From Malus domestica (lineage: Eukaryota > Streptophyta > Magnoliopsida > Rosales > Rosaceae), in NCBI RefSeq assembly GCF_042453785.1, contig NC_091669.1, positions 13,809,001-13,873,000 on the forward strand: a stretch of DNA of 64,000 nucleotides. Direction: 5' to 3'. Positions within the stretch are counted from its first letter, which is position 1; each line of letters begins with the position of its first letter. Made by a program: the position numbers and the translations under genes. The notes beneath the pieces are model-generated. The model saw nothing but the letters and a program-made list of their open reading frames with translations. It had not been told where the DNA came from and made no database searches. Positions 21,247 through 30,675 of this stretch are shown one piece after another.

Positions 21247-21578
21247 ATCCCATTTTTGTTCAGCTCTTTTTCTCTGACCCCAACTCCGCCGGTCTATCGA
21301 CTCCTCTCCACCACACGCATTCTAGCAAACAATTCATCGGAAAGGTCTGAATGCTCTCCATCGACGTCGTCGGAGCCACCGATGGTATCCTTGCCGCCAA
21401 CGCTCTCGCGCACCTCGAGTCCTCTCTCCGCCCCAAGTTCGGCGATCCTAAAGGTGCCATCTCTGACTTCTTCGACGTCGTTTCAGGGTCGGGTGCCGAA
21501 GGAATTCTCGCAGCCCTCCTCTTCACTCGGGGATTGAAAAACGGGTCGACCCGATCCATGTTCACCACCAAAGACGCC
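21247..21578 (+). pseudogene. Captured fragment of patatin-like phospholipase gene
   Basis: After a Ser/Pro-rich segment (SDPNSAGLSTPLHHTHSS) and a TGA at 21348-21350, the frame gives MLSIDVVGATDGILAANALA and then ISDFFDVVSGSGAEGILAAL. These match the patatin-like protein family: the first block corresponds to the DGGGxRG oxyanion region and the second, VVSGSGAEG, to the nucleophile elbow GxSxG. Patatins are acyl hydrolases of membrane lipids. The captured part ends around MFTTKDA. The oxyanion glycines are altered here (SIDVVGATDG), and a stop interrupts it. It is fused downstream to receptor-kinase sequence. Confidence 0.8.
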
Positions 21579-21579
21579 C

Positions 21580-21829
21580 CTTTGTCGTCCTCCTCCTCCG
21601 CCAGTCAAGTTCTTTACACCAGGCTTCGTATCCCGACTTCAACCGCTCCCAAGCGCTTTTTTCTGTCAAAGCCAGTGGCTTTACCCTCTTCCACAATTTC
21701 AATGCTTCAGCCATCACAGATGTGTATAGGGAGGAGACGTTGTACAGAAAGTTCTGTTTGAACATTGACGATCAAGAGCAAAGCTTGAACATCACGTTTA
21801 GTCCAACCAGAGCAGCAAACCCAGTATAA
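21580..21829 (+). pseudogene. Captured fragment of CrRLK1L malectin-like receptor kinase gene
   Basis: In a frame different from the patatin piece, 21610-21829 reads ASYPDFNRSQALFSVKASGF, then TLFHNFNASAITDVYREETL and FCLNIDDQEQSLNITFSPT. This matches the extracellular malectin-like region of FERONIA/THESEUS-type receptor kinases. The pattern FxVxAxxxTLLxNFxA...Y...LNITFxP is diagnostic. The frame ends at TAA 21827-21829. Only about 70 residues are present, with no kinase domain. The join to the patatin piece lies near 21580. Confidence 0.8.
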
Positions 21830-21847
21830 AGTTTGTTGAAGCATAAA

Positions 21848-21950
21848 GTTTGTTTATACCATCTTGGTATTGTGATGGAGTATGCGGTTGGTGGAGAGCT
21901 CTTTGAGCGAATCTGCAATGCAGGAAGGTTCAGTGAAGATGAGTGTGTGT
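21848..21950 (+). pseudogene. Captured fragment of SnRK2 protein kinase gene
   Basis: The frame 21848-21950 reads [20 protein letters not shown] and AGRFSEDE before a stop. This is the hinge region of SnRK2 kinases (the family consensus is HLAIVMEYAAGGELF...[13 protein letters not shown]), the ABA and osmotic-stress kinases. Only about 33 codons are captured, from a single exon-sized piece. It follows the receptor-kinase fragment by fewer than 20 bases. Confidence 0.85.
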
Positions 21951-22480
21951 AGTCCAGTCTGGTTGAAGAGTAGCAGCAAAGCTGCCATGGCAACCACCAC
22001 CTGCTTCATCTCTGTCATCGTCCTCGGTTGCAACAAACAGGTTAGATATGGCTTTCTTTAATCATCCAGCTGCTTTTGAAAACTGTATGAAGACAGAAAG
22101 AGGTGCAGTAATTGGAGAAAGCAAAACAGAAAAATCAGAGAAAGAGCGAGGAGAGCACATGGGTCATGCACTTTCTTACCCACCATGTGGAGGCAAAATC
22201 TAGTCTGGTTGATAGTGAGCCTTGAAAAGAGGGAAATTCCTGACGACAGAAAAATCAGAGGAGGAGCGAGGAGAGCACATGAGAAACAAAAGCAAAAGAG
22301 GAAACAAAACAAAAGCAAAGAAAAAAAGAAAAGAGAAAGCAAAAGCAAAGAATGATGTGATTTGCTTTTATTGTTTTTGTATGATGTAATTTCTTATTGT
22401 TCCGGAGACATCTGTATAAACCCCATCAGAGGGTAATAATAAAAAAAATAAAAAATAAATAAATAAATAAATAATTGGCA
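21951..22480 (+). other. Interior of element B of unknown origin
   Basis: A short frame from about 21985 (MATTTCFISVIVLGCNKQ) may be a fifth captured piece; I do not recognise it. From 22085 to 22350 the sequence is purine-rich, with GAGGAGAGCACATG occurring twice (22150 and 22270). From 22370 it resembles a 3' UTR. Confidence 0.35.
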
Positions 22481-22539
22481 AAGCCCAAAACAAATGGGCT
22501 AGCATGTTGTGGAGGGCGAAGGCCCATAAGCCCGAAATA

Positions 22540-22830
22540 GCACCAACCAGGTGATCAAAAGTACGCCCAGTACTCCAAACTTATTCGGCAACATGCCGCT
22601 ATTACCACCAACCAGGTGATCAAAAGTACACCCAATACTCCAAAATTATTCGGCAACCTGCCGCTATTACCACCAACTAGGTGATGAAATGTACAACCCG
22701 TACTCTAATATAATTTGGCAACTAGCCATTCATGCCACCAACCATGTGATGAAATGTATAACCCGTACTCTCCTTCATGCCACCAACCAAGTGATCAAAA
22801 GTACGCCCAGTACTCCAAATTATACATGAG
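22540..22830 (+). repeat. Tandem repeat of ~65-70-bp units in element B
   Basis: About four degenerate units with ACCAACCAGGTGATCAAAAG, TACGCCCAGTACTCCAAA and ATTCGGCAACNTGCCGCTAT. Lies between the gene cargo and the 3' LTR. Confidence 0.85.
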
Positions 22831-23030
22831 CATTACTCATGTTATTCAAACATAAACATTCATGAGCATTACTCATGACAATCATACATAAACATTCATG
22901 ACCATCATTCATGTCAACATTCATGAGCATCACCCATGTTAACATTCATGAGCATCACTCATGACAACATCCATGAGCATCACTCATGTCAATCAACATA
23001 AACATTCATGAGCATCACTCATGTCAATCA
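22830..23030 (+). repeat. Tandem repeat of ~25-30-bp units (CATTCATGAGCATCACTCAT)
   Basis: Seven or so copies of a unit with ATTCATGAGCATCACTCATG followed by short spacers. Contains the dyad CATGAG/CTCATG. Confidence 0.85.
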
Positions 23031-23170
23031 GCTTCAAAAGCTTCATTTACAGAGCTCTAGCTTCAAAAGCTTCATTTACAAAAGCTCCAGCTTCGAAAGC
23101 TTCATTTACAGAGCTCTAGCTTTAAAGCTTCACTTGCAAAGCTTCACCTACAAAGCTTCAGTGCAGGGTA
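23030..23170 (+). repeat. Tandem repeat of ~32-bp units (AGCTTCAAAAGCTTCATTTA)
   Basis: Four to five copies with AGCTTCAAAAGCTTCATTTA and CAGAGCTCT, the third array in succession in element B. Confidence 0.85.
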
Positions 23171-23214
23171 TACAAATACAGCCTTCGAACAACCACCACT
23201 TCGGCCCATACATG

Positions 23215-23803
23215 GATTTAATTTGAAGTCTCCAGCCAACAAACTCTATTGACCGAAAACTTGGGGGACTACATTATGTACCATATATTGGGCCTCAACT
23301 GGGCCTCATGAAAAATACTTGGGGGGACTCTAGCCCATCATTCATGTATTGAGGAGCGAGCCCTTATTCTATAAAAGGGACTCCCTCACCATTATTAGAA
23401 AGCATCAAACTCTAGCCTATCTTTATGTATTGAAGAGCAAGCCCTTATTCTATAAAAGAGACTCCCTCACATCATTAGAGAGCATCACCGCCTATTGAGC
23501 AACCGCCTCACCGCAAGCATCAAGTCTAGCCCATCATTTATGTATTGAGAAACGAGCCCTTATTCTATAAAAGGGACTCCCTCACCTTCAAACGCCACAA
23601 GCTGAGCTAACCAAGGCAACATAAGCCATAAGCCGAGTAGCCTCGCAACATGTGCTACTTCTAGTTGAGCATCATTTTAGATTAGGCACCACCTCATGTC
23701 GAGTATCAGTGCCAGAGGCCATCTAGTTACTTTGGCCCACACATGGACTGAATTTCAAGTCTCCAGCCAAAAGACTCTCTTGAATGAAGACTTGGGGGAC
23801 TAC
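23215..23803 (+). repeat. Internal LTR-like remnant with triplicated TATA block
   Basis: A polypurine-tract-like phrase (AAACTTGGGGGACTACATTA, about 23256-23276) is followed by sequence similar to the start of B's LTR (ACCATATATTGGGCCTC). Three copies of a block with CCCTTATTCTATAAAAGGGA and CTCCCTCACC then follow (about 23340, 23435, 23545). The block resembles the LTR core promoter. The true polypurine tract and 3' LTR follow at 23791-24175. Confidence 0.65.
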
Positions 23804-24175
23804 TGTTTATACCATATTTAGGGCCTCCGTATTTAGATCTCATAGAAATACTCGGGGGGACTTAAATGTAATTATGTGATAAAGAAAGGGGTAAATATGT
23901 AATAAGTGAGGAGTCCTTATTCTATAAAAGGACCCCTCACCCTCACAATAAGGGGAGGCCAATTCCTAAGGCTCCTCACCCCCTCAAGCTCCCACTCTCA
24001 GAGCTTCTCATATTCATTATAGAGGCTCTCTTTCTCCCCCTCAGAAATACAATATCAGTGTGGACGTAGCCCAAACCTTGGGGTGAACCACGATACATCT
24101 TGTGTTATTTACATTACTTGCAGATTCACGGTCGGATTTACGTTGTTCCAAGACTTTCGGTTTTGTGCATCAACA
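23804..24175 (+). repeat. 3' LTR of element B
   Basis: Copy of 20458-20828 with about 24 single differences and one extra G. Followed by the target duplication AATCC (24176-24180). Confidence 0.9.
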
Positions 24176-24180
24176 AATCC

Positions 24181-27100
24181 CACAAGGAAAAGCACAGCTG
24201 GGCCACTCCAATTCCAATTAAGCATCAATCTCGAATTAATTGACATACACTGCACCTTCATATTTAGCATTACTGAGTCTATAGCCTCTATACTAACAAT
24301 ACTCGCAGTCTAACATCAATTTTCATACGTACCTCTACATTGTGAATCATCTCCTAGTCAATTTTGCAAAATATGGATCATGAGCGAAAGTTACCTTGAT
24401 AAATCTAACATTTTAAATCGTGGCTTGTCCCACCATTCAAACCTTTGGTATGCAGCCAAGGGATGCACACTAAAACTAGCCACCACGCAATGACGATAAT
24501 TTCGTGTGGGTTGAAATTTCCTCTGGTCCAACTTTGTCTTGTGTCTTCACATGTTACTCAATGTTCTCTTTCTTCAATGGTGTTTCTTCCTATGTTTGGT
24601 TCTCTAAATAGAATAACGGGACAATTCGGAATGGTCTAAGGTCTGCAACTTCAAACCCTCCTCCCAGTGTAGTTTGACCAATGTAAATCTATCCCATTTG
24701 AATGCAAGGTCTCATCACCAATAATATAGATCGAGAATAGGGGTCTCCAAACCCAACTTTTGATGTGCATACTCTGCATGATTCACTAATCATGGAACTC
24801 ACTTCTGAATAAAAGCACTTGAAAAGGTTTAGATCATATTGTATCCAAGTATGGAAAGATAGTCGAGTCAGCATAAGCTAGATATTCAATCCTTTGACAA
24901 GCTCCAAAGAATCTAATTCAATAATGATTGACAAGTAATTTCTTTCCTGGCCAATTCATGAAACAGAAACAGTTTAGAAGTTCCATCCAAAACGTAATAT
25001 GGACTACACACATTCTATTATGAACTCAGATAAGAATATTCTTCATGCAGAATTTAAACGCGCTGAAATATTTTTCTTTGTCAAATTATAAAGCGATAGA
25101 AGATTGGTAAGCTCAATCTCTTTAACTTGTTATACGAAAATATGTACTAATAGAATTTGTATTTCATGCAAAATCGTAAAAGAGACAGAGGAAATAAATA
25201 GTAAAAGAGATAAAGGAAATAAACTCTTCTCTATATTTGGTATGAATTCGTGCCCCCAATGCATAACCGGAAATATTTGCTCCTCGCTTTGTATAAATGA
25301 TTTTCAACCAGTGACTGAAAGCTTCAGTACAATCCTTCTGTAATTATAAGTGCACCTGTCACCGTGGTTTGGTCTTGGCAGCCACAATGAGCATGTCGAG
25401 CATCCGACTTTGGGCTCTTTCTGGTGTAACATGACGATGCGGTAGCTTAGCTTCGTAGGACCCTACCCCCTAATACAATAGGACCTTGTGCGTTGCAGTT
25501 CGGGATCGTTTCCCCGAGCTAGAAGTGAAACTACATCAGTACCTCCAAAATTCAAGTGGTAAATATATTTGACAAAATAAAAGGGAGATAACTGGAGTCC
25601 AAGATTTCTACATAAAAGTGCTTTCATGAACCTCCAAAGCCCAAAGGATTACAACAATCATTTCCCACCTTGTGTTATGGCAAGAAGATGTATAATTATA
25701 TCATATACGTTGTGCTGCTATCAGTGAAATATGATCGGATCATATTTATATATATTTTTACTTCGAATTCACTCGTCTTTTCTTGGTTAGTTCCTTATAT
25801 TTTTGAGCTATTTACGTTATTTTTGTGTTTATAGGATCTGTTATGCAAATTTACCCTTTATTGTCACATGATAATACTAATTTACATTTTATAAACAAGG
25901 TTTGTCCCTCTCTATGTCTATATATTAAAAGGAAGGCAGAAAAGAAGAATCCAATGGAAATAAGAAGACGGGCAAGTGCAAGCTGCCGTGGGTACTGGCA
26001 GGTGGACCAGCTGGTTTACATCGAGAGACGTGGGGACTAGGGGAAAAGATGCTGCTTTGCAGCTGGAGGAAAGCAGCAAGGAGCGGACGTGACTGGGGGG
26101 AGTCAAAAACGAAAAAGAATAAAATAAGAAAAGAAACGGGCAGACAAAATGAAGAGGCCAAGTAGGTGAGAAAGGCAGAAAGAATAAAAAACAGCTGCCT
26201 TTGGCAGCTGGCGTGACTGACAGAAGAGAGAAATAAATAAAAAAAAGGGAAAACAGGTGGGCTTGGCAGAGAGAGATAGAGAAGAAGAAAGATATAAAAA
26301 TAAGAAGAGGCTGGAGTGATTAAGGGGGTCGGGGGAGCGGGAGAAAGGGGCTGCCCTTTGGGCAGCTCGCAGAGACGCAGGAACCAAAGCTGCCTTAGGC
26401 AGAGGAAAAACGGAAAGACTGGCGGGGAGAGAGAGGGAGACACTTGCGAAACCAGAGGAGAGAGCAGTCAGCGTGGAAGGCTGACGGAGCAGGGCACGGA
26501 CAGAATAAGAAAATAAGAAGGAAATAACGCTGCCCTTTGGCAGTGAGGTCAGGGAGAGCTGGAAGGCAGGCGCACGGACAGAATAAGAAAATAAGAAGGA
26601 AAGAACGCTGCCCTTTGGCAGTGAGGTCAGGGAGAGCTGGAAGGCAGGCGCACGGACAGACTGAAGCATCCTCCTCTTTCGGTTTAATCTTTCCAAACTT
26701 CTATTTTATTTTTGTTTTAATAATGTGTAATTAAATTTATTTTGGCTAGAGGTTAATTCAAAGCCATGGATATATTTGTAATATGAATTGATTACCTTCG
26801 GTTGTGATTTCATAAGTTGTGAATTCAATTTACTTATCCGTTCGTATAAAAACTGATTTGTGTATGTTGGTTGAGAGTGCACGCTTAATTTACATGCATG
26901 AATTTGATGCTAGAATATAAGTGAATTTCACCTAATCGTTATGAACTTATATTCACAAGTAGTAAAGGTTGCTAGTCACAATCACGTTAAGTAAATTCTT
27001 GGCATAAGTTTCATGCAAATCATAGTAACGAGTGTCCCGTCAATGCTTATGTTTTTCATAAAACTTAATGATTCTTGCTTGTATCTCTATTATGCAACTC

Positions 27101-27808
27101 ATGTAGGGAACTTGTAAGGAATGTTTTGGGTTGTCGTATGCAATCATCCAACCCAATAACTTGTGGAAAAACTGAGGGTTAATTAGTGCAATTCACGGTT
27201 AATTTGGGGCGTTGAGTATTCATAGCTTATCGAAAAGCAACTGGAAATCATTTTGTATGCAAGTATAATATGTGTGGAGAAGAACCCTCTAGCTAGTCCG
27301 TCATTTATCATTTTACCTTAATTTTATGTTTTTGTCAATTCTGTAATTTAATTAAGTTTAATTTACATTTCATCAAAACCAAACACCCATCCATTATTAA
27401 ATTATATTATTTAGTTAGTTTTCTTTATTGTTAGTCTTTTAATTTAATTTCCGTCCATTTCAGTTCCTAGTGTTTAATTTAATTGTTTTCATTATTTTGA
27501 ATCATTTTAAGTGTGTTTCGAGTTATTAGAGTTTTTCGCCTAGTTTTGTGTCCTTGAGTCTTATTTAATATTTTTAAATTAATTTAGAATAGATTAGCAA
27601 TCCCTCCTAATCCCCGGCCTAGAACGATACCCTACTTACAACTATACTACAACTGTCAAAAAGAGGGTTTAATTTGTGTGTCAAGTAATTCTCGCACCAA
27701 AATAATAGAGAGTGAATAGAAAGCTTCCCTGTTTGGGGTTTTTGGCCCGTGCCCCCATTGTGGCTTGGGTGGAAACCATGACTTCTCGATACGGCTGTTT
27801 TGTACGAA
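24181..27808 (-). other. Interior of element A between B and the 5' LTR
   Basis: No gag or pol motif was found on either strand. 26100-26700 is purine-rich on the plus strand, with several CTGCC(T)TTGGGCAGC-type dyads and a ~79-bp tandem duplication at about 26500-26660 (AACGCTGCCCTTTGGCAGTG occurs twice). 26700-27600 is AT-rich and resembles the R/U5 and leader of another LTR element, ending near CCTAGAACGATACCCTACTT (27619-27638), but its limits could not be fixed. A short frame beginning ATGGTTTCCACC near 27779 on the minus strand sits where gag would start. Confidence 0.45.
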
Positions 27809-27828
27809 TTCCCACAGACGGTGCCAAC

Positions 27829-28220
27829 TGTTGGAGCGGAAAATTTCAGGTACTCCAATTCTCCACCAATAAGTAATTTTGAACCCGTTGAGAAGCCTTG
27901 GACATCATCTTCGCTTGTCAACAATGAGAGCGGGGGGACCTGCAAGAAAACACTCTGACGCCCAAGTCAGTATTTGTTTAGAATGCTTATAAAATATAGA
28001 ACGATCTCCTACCTCCCTTTTCTCTCCCCTTTTCTGGTGGGATTATTAGCCTTTTATAGGCATTTAAGTCTTGGGCTCCAAGTCCCACTTTCCTTCTATT
28101 TCTCCATGTTCCACATTCCACATTCCATGAAGTATCTGATTGTGCTCCTTTATTTTAGCCCCACTCCTCATGTTTAGCATGCTAGTGGCTTGTTTAGTGG
28201 AGGAGTAATTTTTGGCTCCA
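27829..28220 (-). repeat. 5' LTR of element A
   Basis: Second copy of the 17868-18261 repeat. On the minus strand it ends CTCCAACA and runs into the primer-binding-like motif at 27809-27826. Its other end joins the Harbinger ORF1 coding sequence. Confidence 0.85.
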
Positions 28221-28948
28221 AAGTGTGGATGGGTGTTGTTCATGACAACTTCTGGACCGACAGGCACAACTCTGAATTTAGGACAATCTTTGACAATATT
28301 CCAACATTCCCACCGGTTGAATGATTTATTTTTGTTTTTGGTTTTGGCACCATACCAAGTTTGTGCTTGAATTAGCTACACAATGGGGGAGAAGAAATAA
28401 TTATAATCAAAGTAGGTAACAAATAAATAATACAAACAAATAATTATAATTAAAGTAGGTAACAAATAAATAATACAAACAAAAAATTATAATCAATGTA
28501 TGTAACAAATAAATAATACAAACAAAAAATTATAATCAAAGTATGTAACAAATAAAAAATACAAACAAATAATTATAATTAAAGTAGGTAACAAATAAAT
28601 AATACAAACAAATAATTACAATGTAAATTTGGGTATAGTACAAACAAATAAATAATATATTGTTACATGATCCGTGTAATTTTCCCCACTTCGAAGATTA
28701 CTACTAGCTTGTGCCAAGGCGTCTCTCCAAATACTAAATGATTGGCTAAGTAATTTCCAACGACTAGACATCAATTCTTTGGTTCTACTTCCACCCATTT
28801 TTTCAAGATAACTGGTATGAATAAGACTCCACATTTCTCACAACTGCATCTCATTACCCGTACGCGAACTATGAGTAATTTCAACCCAGCTAGTACACAA
28901 TGCAACATCTTCAAGAAGCGTCCAATTCGTATCTGCATCAGTAATCAT
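28221..28948 (-). pseudogene. Harbinger ORF1 (Myb/SANT-like DNA-binding protein)
   Basis: From ATG 28948 the minus strand reads MITDADTNWTLLEDVALCTS, a Myb/SANT-like start. It continues to EITHSSRTGNEMQL, hits a TGA (28840-28838), and goes on as MWSLIHTSYLEKMGGSRTKE and SSRWKLLSQSFSIWRDALAQ. After a low-complexity insertion (28395-28640) the frame resumes with QTWYGAKTKNKNKSFNRWEC and ends PVGPEVVMNNTHPHF at the LTR of element A. ORF1 proteins bind Harbinger ends and help bring the transposase into the nucleus. Stop codon, repeat expansion and LTR insertion make it non-functional. Confidence 0.85.
28395..28640 (+). repeat. Tandem repeat of ~45-bp units within Harbinger ORF1
   Basis: About five units of AATTATAATCAAAGTAGGTA followed by ACAAATAAATAATACAAAC. 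They separate two conserved coding blocks of ORF1 and may have expanded in an intron. Confidence 0.85.
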
Positions 28949-29715
28949 TTTGTTGAAAAAAATTGGATTGAAACTTTGAGAGAAAGATAGGAATGTGATT
29001 GAAAGTAGTTGAGAAAATATGATATTGTGGTGTAAGGTAGATGATAATGAGAAGGTATTTATAGAAAAGTATAAACATTTTTGTTTTTAAATTCAGATAT
29101 TTTTTCTGATTTTTTACAATTTTTTTAATTTTTTTATTCAAATAATTAATCTATGCCGTTGGATTTTAAAAAAATTGAATTCCAACACTTCAGATTGTGC
29201 CACGTGTCACAACGGTAACTTTTCTTAATTTTAAAACTATTTTTTCTTTTATTTATTTATTTATTTATAAAGCATATTAATATCAACCGTTTATCTAACG
29301 GTTGATATTAAATAAGATTTTTTTTATTTTTTTTACCGTTGAGATCGAACGGTCCAAGTTAAATAGCCGTTGAGATCGAACGGACCGTAGGAAGCCATGT
29401 GGCTTCCCAACGGTAACATTTCAGTCTGAAAAGTGGGCTGATTTTTCTGAAAAGATGTCAGGCGACGCGCCCCCACGCGTGAGTGGGGTGCACGTGCCTG
29501 ACAGAAAAAAAAATTAAAAAAAGGCCTGATGTAGGGCTAACATCAGCCCTAACAGCCAATCCACTCGGGCTCGCAGGCTGGCAACTCTTCACAGGCCCGG
29601 AGCTCGGGCCTCCACCTCCACTCGGGCTCCTTCACGCTGGAGCGAATCCACAAGGCCTCGGGCCCTTTTCTCTCGCATGTCCCCCGAGCAATCCACCACG
29701 GTGGAGTTGCTCTTA

Positions 29716-30670
29716 CGGGTTGCAACATCAACAGTTTTGCTGGGCTTCACGTGAGGGGTCCACCCCTTGTCTACTTTCATTGGGGCGCAAGCTCTTGCAG
29801 TTGTTGAAGGGGCAGCTGCAATGACAGCTACCTTTTGGCCAATTGTCTCCCACTTTTTCCACCGGTAGAGCACATTTGTTGGGGCAAATGGCAATTGCAT
29901 CCAATTAACCTATGGATTGAAGAGCCACTAGAGATGCTCTAAGGGTAGTGACAATGGCCGTTTCTGATCCGTGTGTCCCTCGAGGAAGAAGAGAAAAAGA
30001 AAGGCAGAGAGTTTTGGAGATGGGCAGGGATCCTCACCCGGTGCGTGAGAGAGAGCTACAGGAATTAAGAAAAAGGGACGTGGGTCCCTGGTGGCACAAG
30101 ACCAACAAACAAAACATCCGTAGTGTAAAATTACTAAAATGCCCTCACCATTAATGCTCCGTAGAATATTCCTTTTAAATCTAAATTTCATTCTGCTTGT
30201 GCCCACATATTGGTATTGATGAACAGTACAAAACTACAGTAATTAATATGTCATCTGTGTCATAGACGCAAGGTCAACAAAAGTCAACTTGTATCCTTTT
30301 ATGGGCATTTGGGTCATTTTACATTAACAAGGGTAATGTACACGAAAATTTTGGGACAGTTCACAACAGCCTAAGTCAACTCCGATAAATTTGGAGTTTC
30401 TTCATCATAGTCTTTTGTCATGTGCACAACCATAAGAAGAGCAAATTAGCACCTTAACTCTGAGTAACAATCTTTTTCTTAAAGATCTGATTTGAGTGCT
30501 AAGCCATAACTGCTACAAAGCCTCCACATAACAGAGCGAGTGAGTGACCACAACCACAACCACAAAGACTATTATCTTCGAAGCGAAAGAGCGAGATAAT
30601 TGGGGGATGGAGATGGTTAAAAGATAGAAGAAGCATGAAGGAGAAAAGAAGAAAGAGATCGAGAGGGATT
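29716..30670. other. Spacer right of the Harbinger element
   Basis: No gene supported. At 29925-29941 CCACTAGAGATGCTCTAA resembles a second Harbinger/MITE terminus, read outward as GAGCATCTCTAGTGG with TTA beside it; no partner was found. Short frames at 29948-30154 and 30499-30726 look fortuitous. Confidence 0.4.
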
Positions 30671-30675
30671 GCCAC

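Larger units (their letters stand above)
20458..24175 (+). mobile_element. LTR retrotransposon B carrying host gene fragments, 3.7 kb
   Basis: A complete element: 5' LTR 20458-20828, 3' LTR 23804-24175, both TGTTTATACC...ATCAACA, with a 5-bp target duplication AATCC at 20453-20457 and 24176-24180. A primer-binding-like motif TGGCGCCGTCTGTGGGAA lies at 20831-20848 and a polypurine tract CTTGGGGGACTAC at 23791-23803. The interior has no gag or pol; it holds fragments of four host genes (20959-21950), tandem repeats (22500-23180) and LTR-like promoter repeats (23250-23600). By eye the LTRs differ at about 24 sites in 372. It sits inside element A in the opposite orientation. Confidence 0.9.
17868..28220 (-). 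mobile_element. LTR retrotransposon A, non-autonomous, ~10.4 kb
   Basis: Direct repeats of about 393 bases (17868-18261 and 27829-28220) bound the element. On the minus strand the 5' LTR (right) ends CCAACA and is followed by a primer-binding-like motif TGGCACCGTCTGTGGGAA (about 27809-27826). The 3' LTR (left) is preceded by a polypurine tract (AAAGAAAAAAGGGGGCAATG, 18262-18281). No gag or pol frame was found inside, so it is a large non-autonomous (LARD-like) element. By eye the LTRs differ at about 12 sites. No clean target duplication was seen. It interrupts the Harbinger element between its two genes. Confidence 0.8.
15373..29712. mobile_element. PIF/Harbinger DNA transposon, split by nested LTR elements
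   Basis: The terminal inverted repeats are GAGCAACTCCACC (15373-15385) and GGTGGAGTTGCTC (29700-29712), perfect over 13 bases. Both are flanked by TTA (15370-15372 and 29713-29715), the target duplication expected for this superfamily. A transposase pseudogene lies near the left end (+) and a Myb/SANT-like ORF1 pseudogene near the right end (-); both are transcribed inward, as in intact elements. The middle is displaced by LTR element A (17868-28220). Without it the element would be about 4 kb. Confidence 0.85.

Noticed and set aside
26103..26696. 197-codon minus-strand frame rich in Ser, Leu and Phe
   Set aside because: It arises from purine-rich repeats (including a 79-bp tandem duplication) in the non-coding interior of element A. 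No domain, biased composition, and repeated blocks in the protein mirror the DNA repeat.
17863..28225. 5-bp target duplication for element A
   Set aside because: GTACT at the left and AAGTG at the right do not match. The LTR start may be off by a few bases, but no alternative gave a clean pair.
29925..29942. Second Harbinger terminus (GAGCATCTCTAGTGG) defining another element
   Set aside because: No partner inverted repeat was found on either side, so no element can be bounded.
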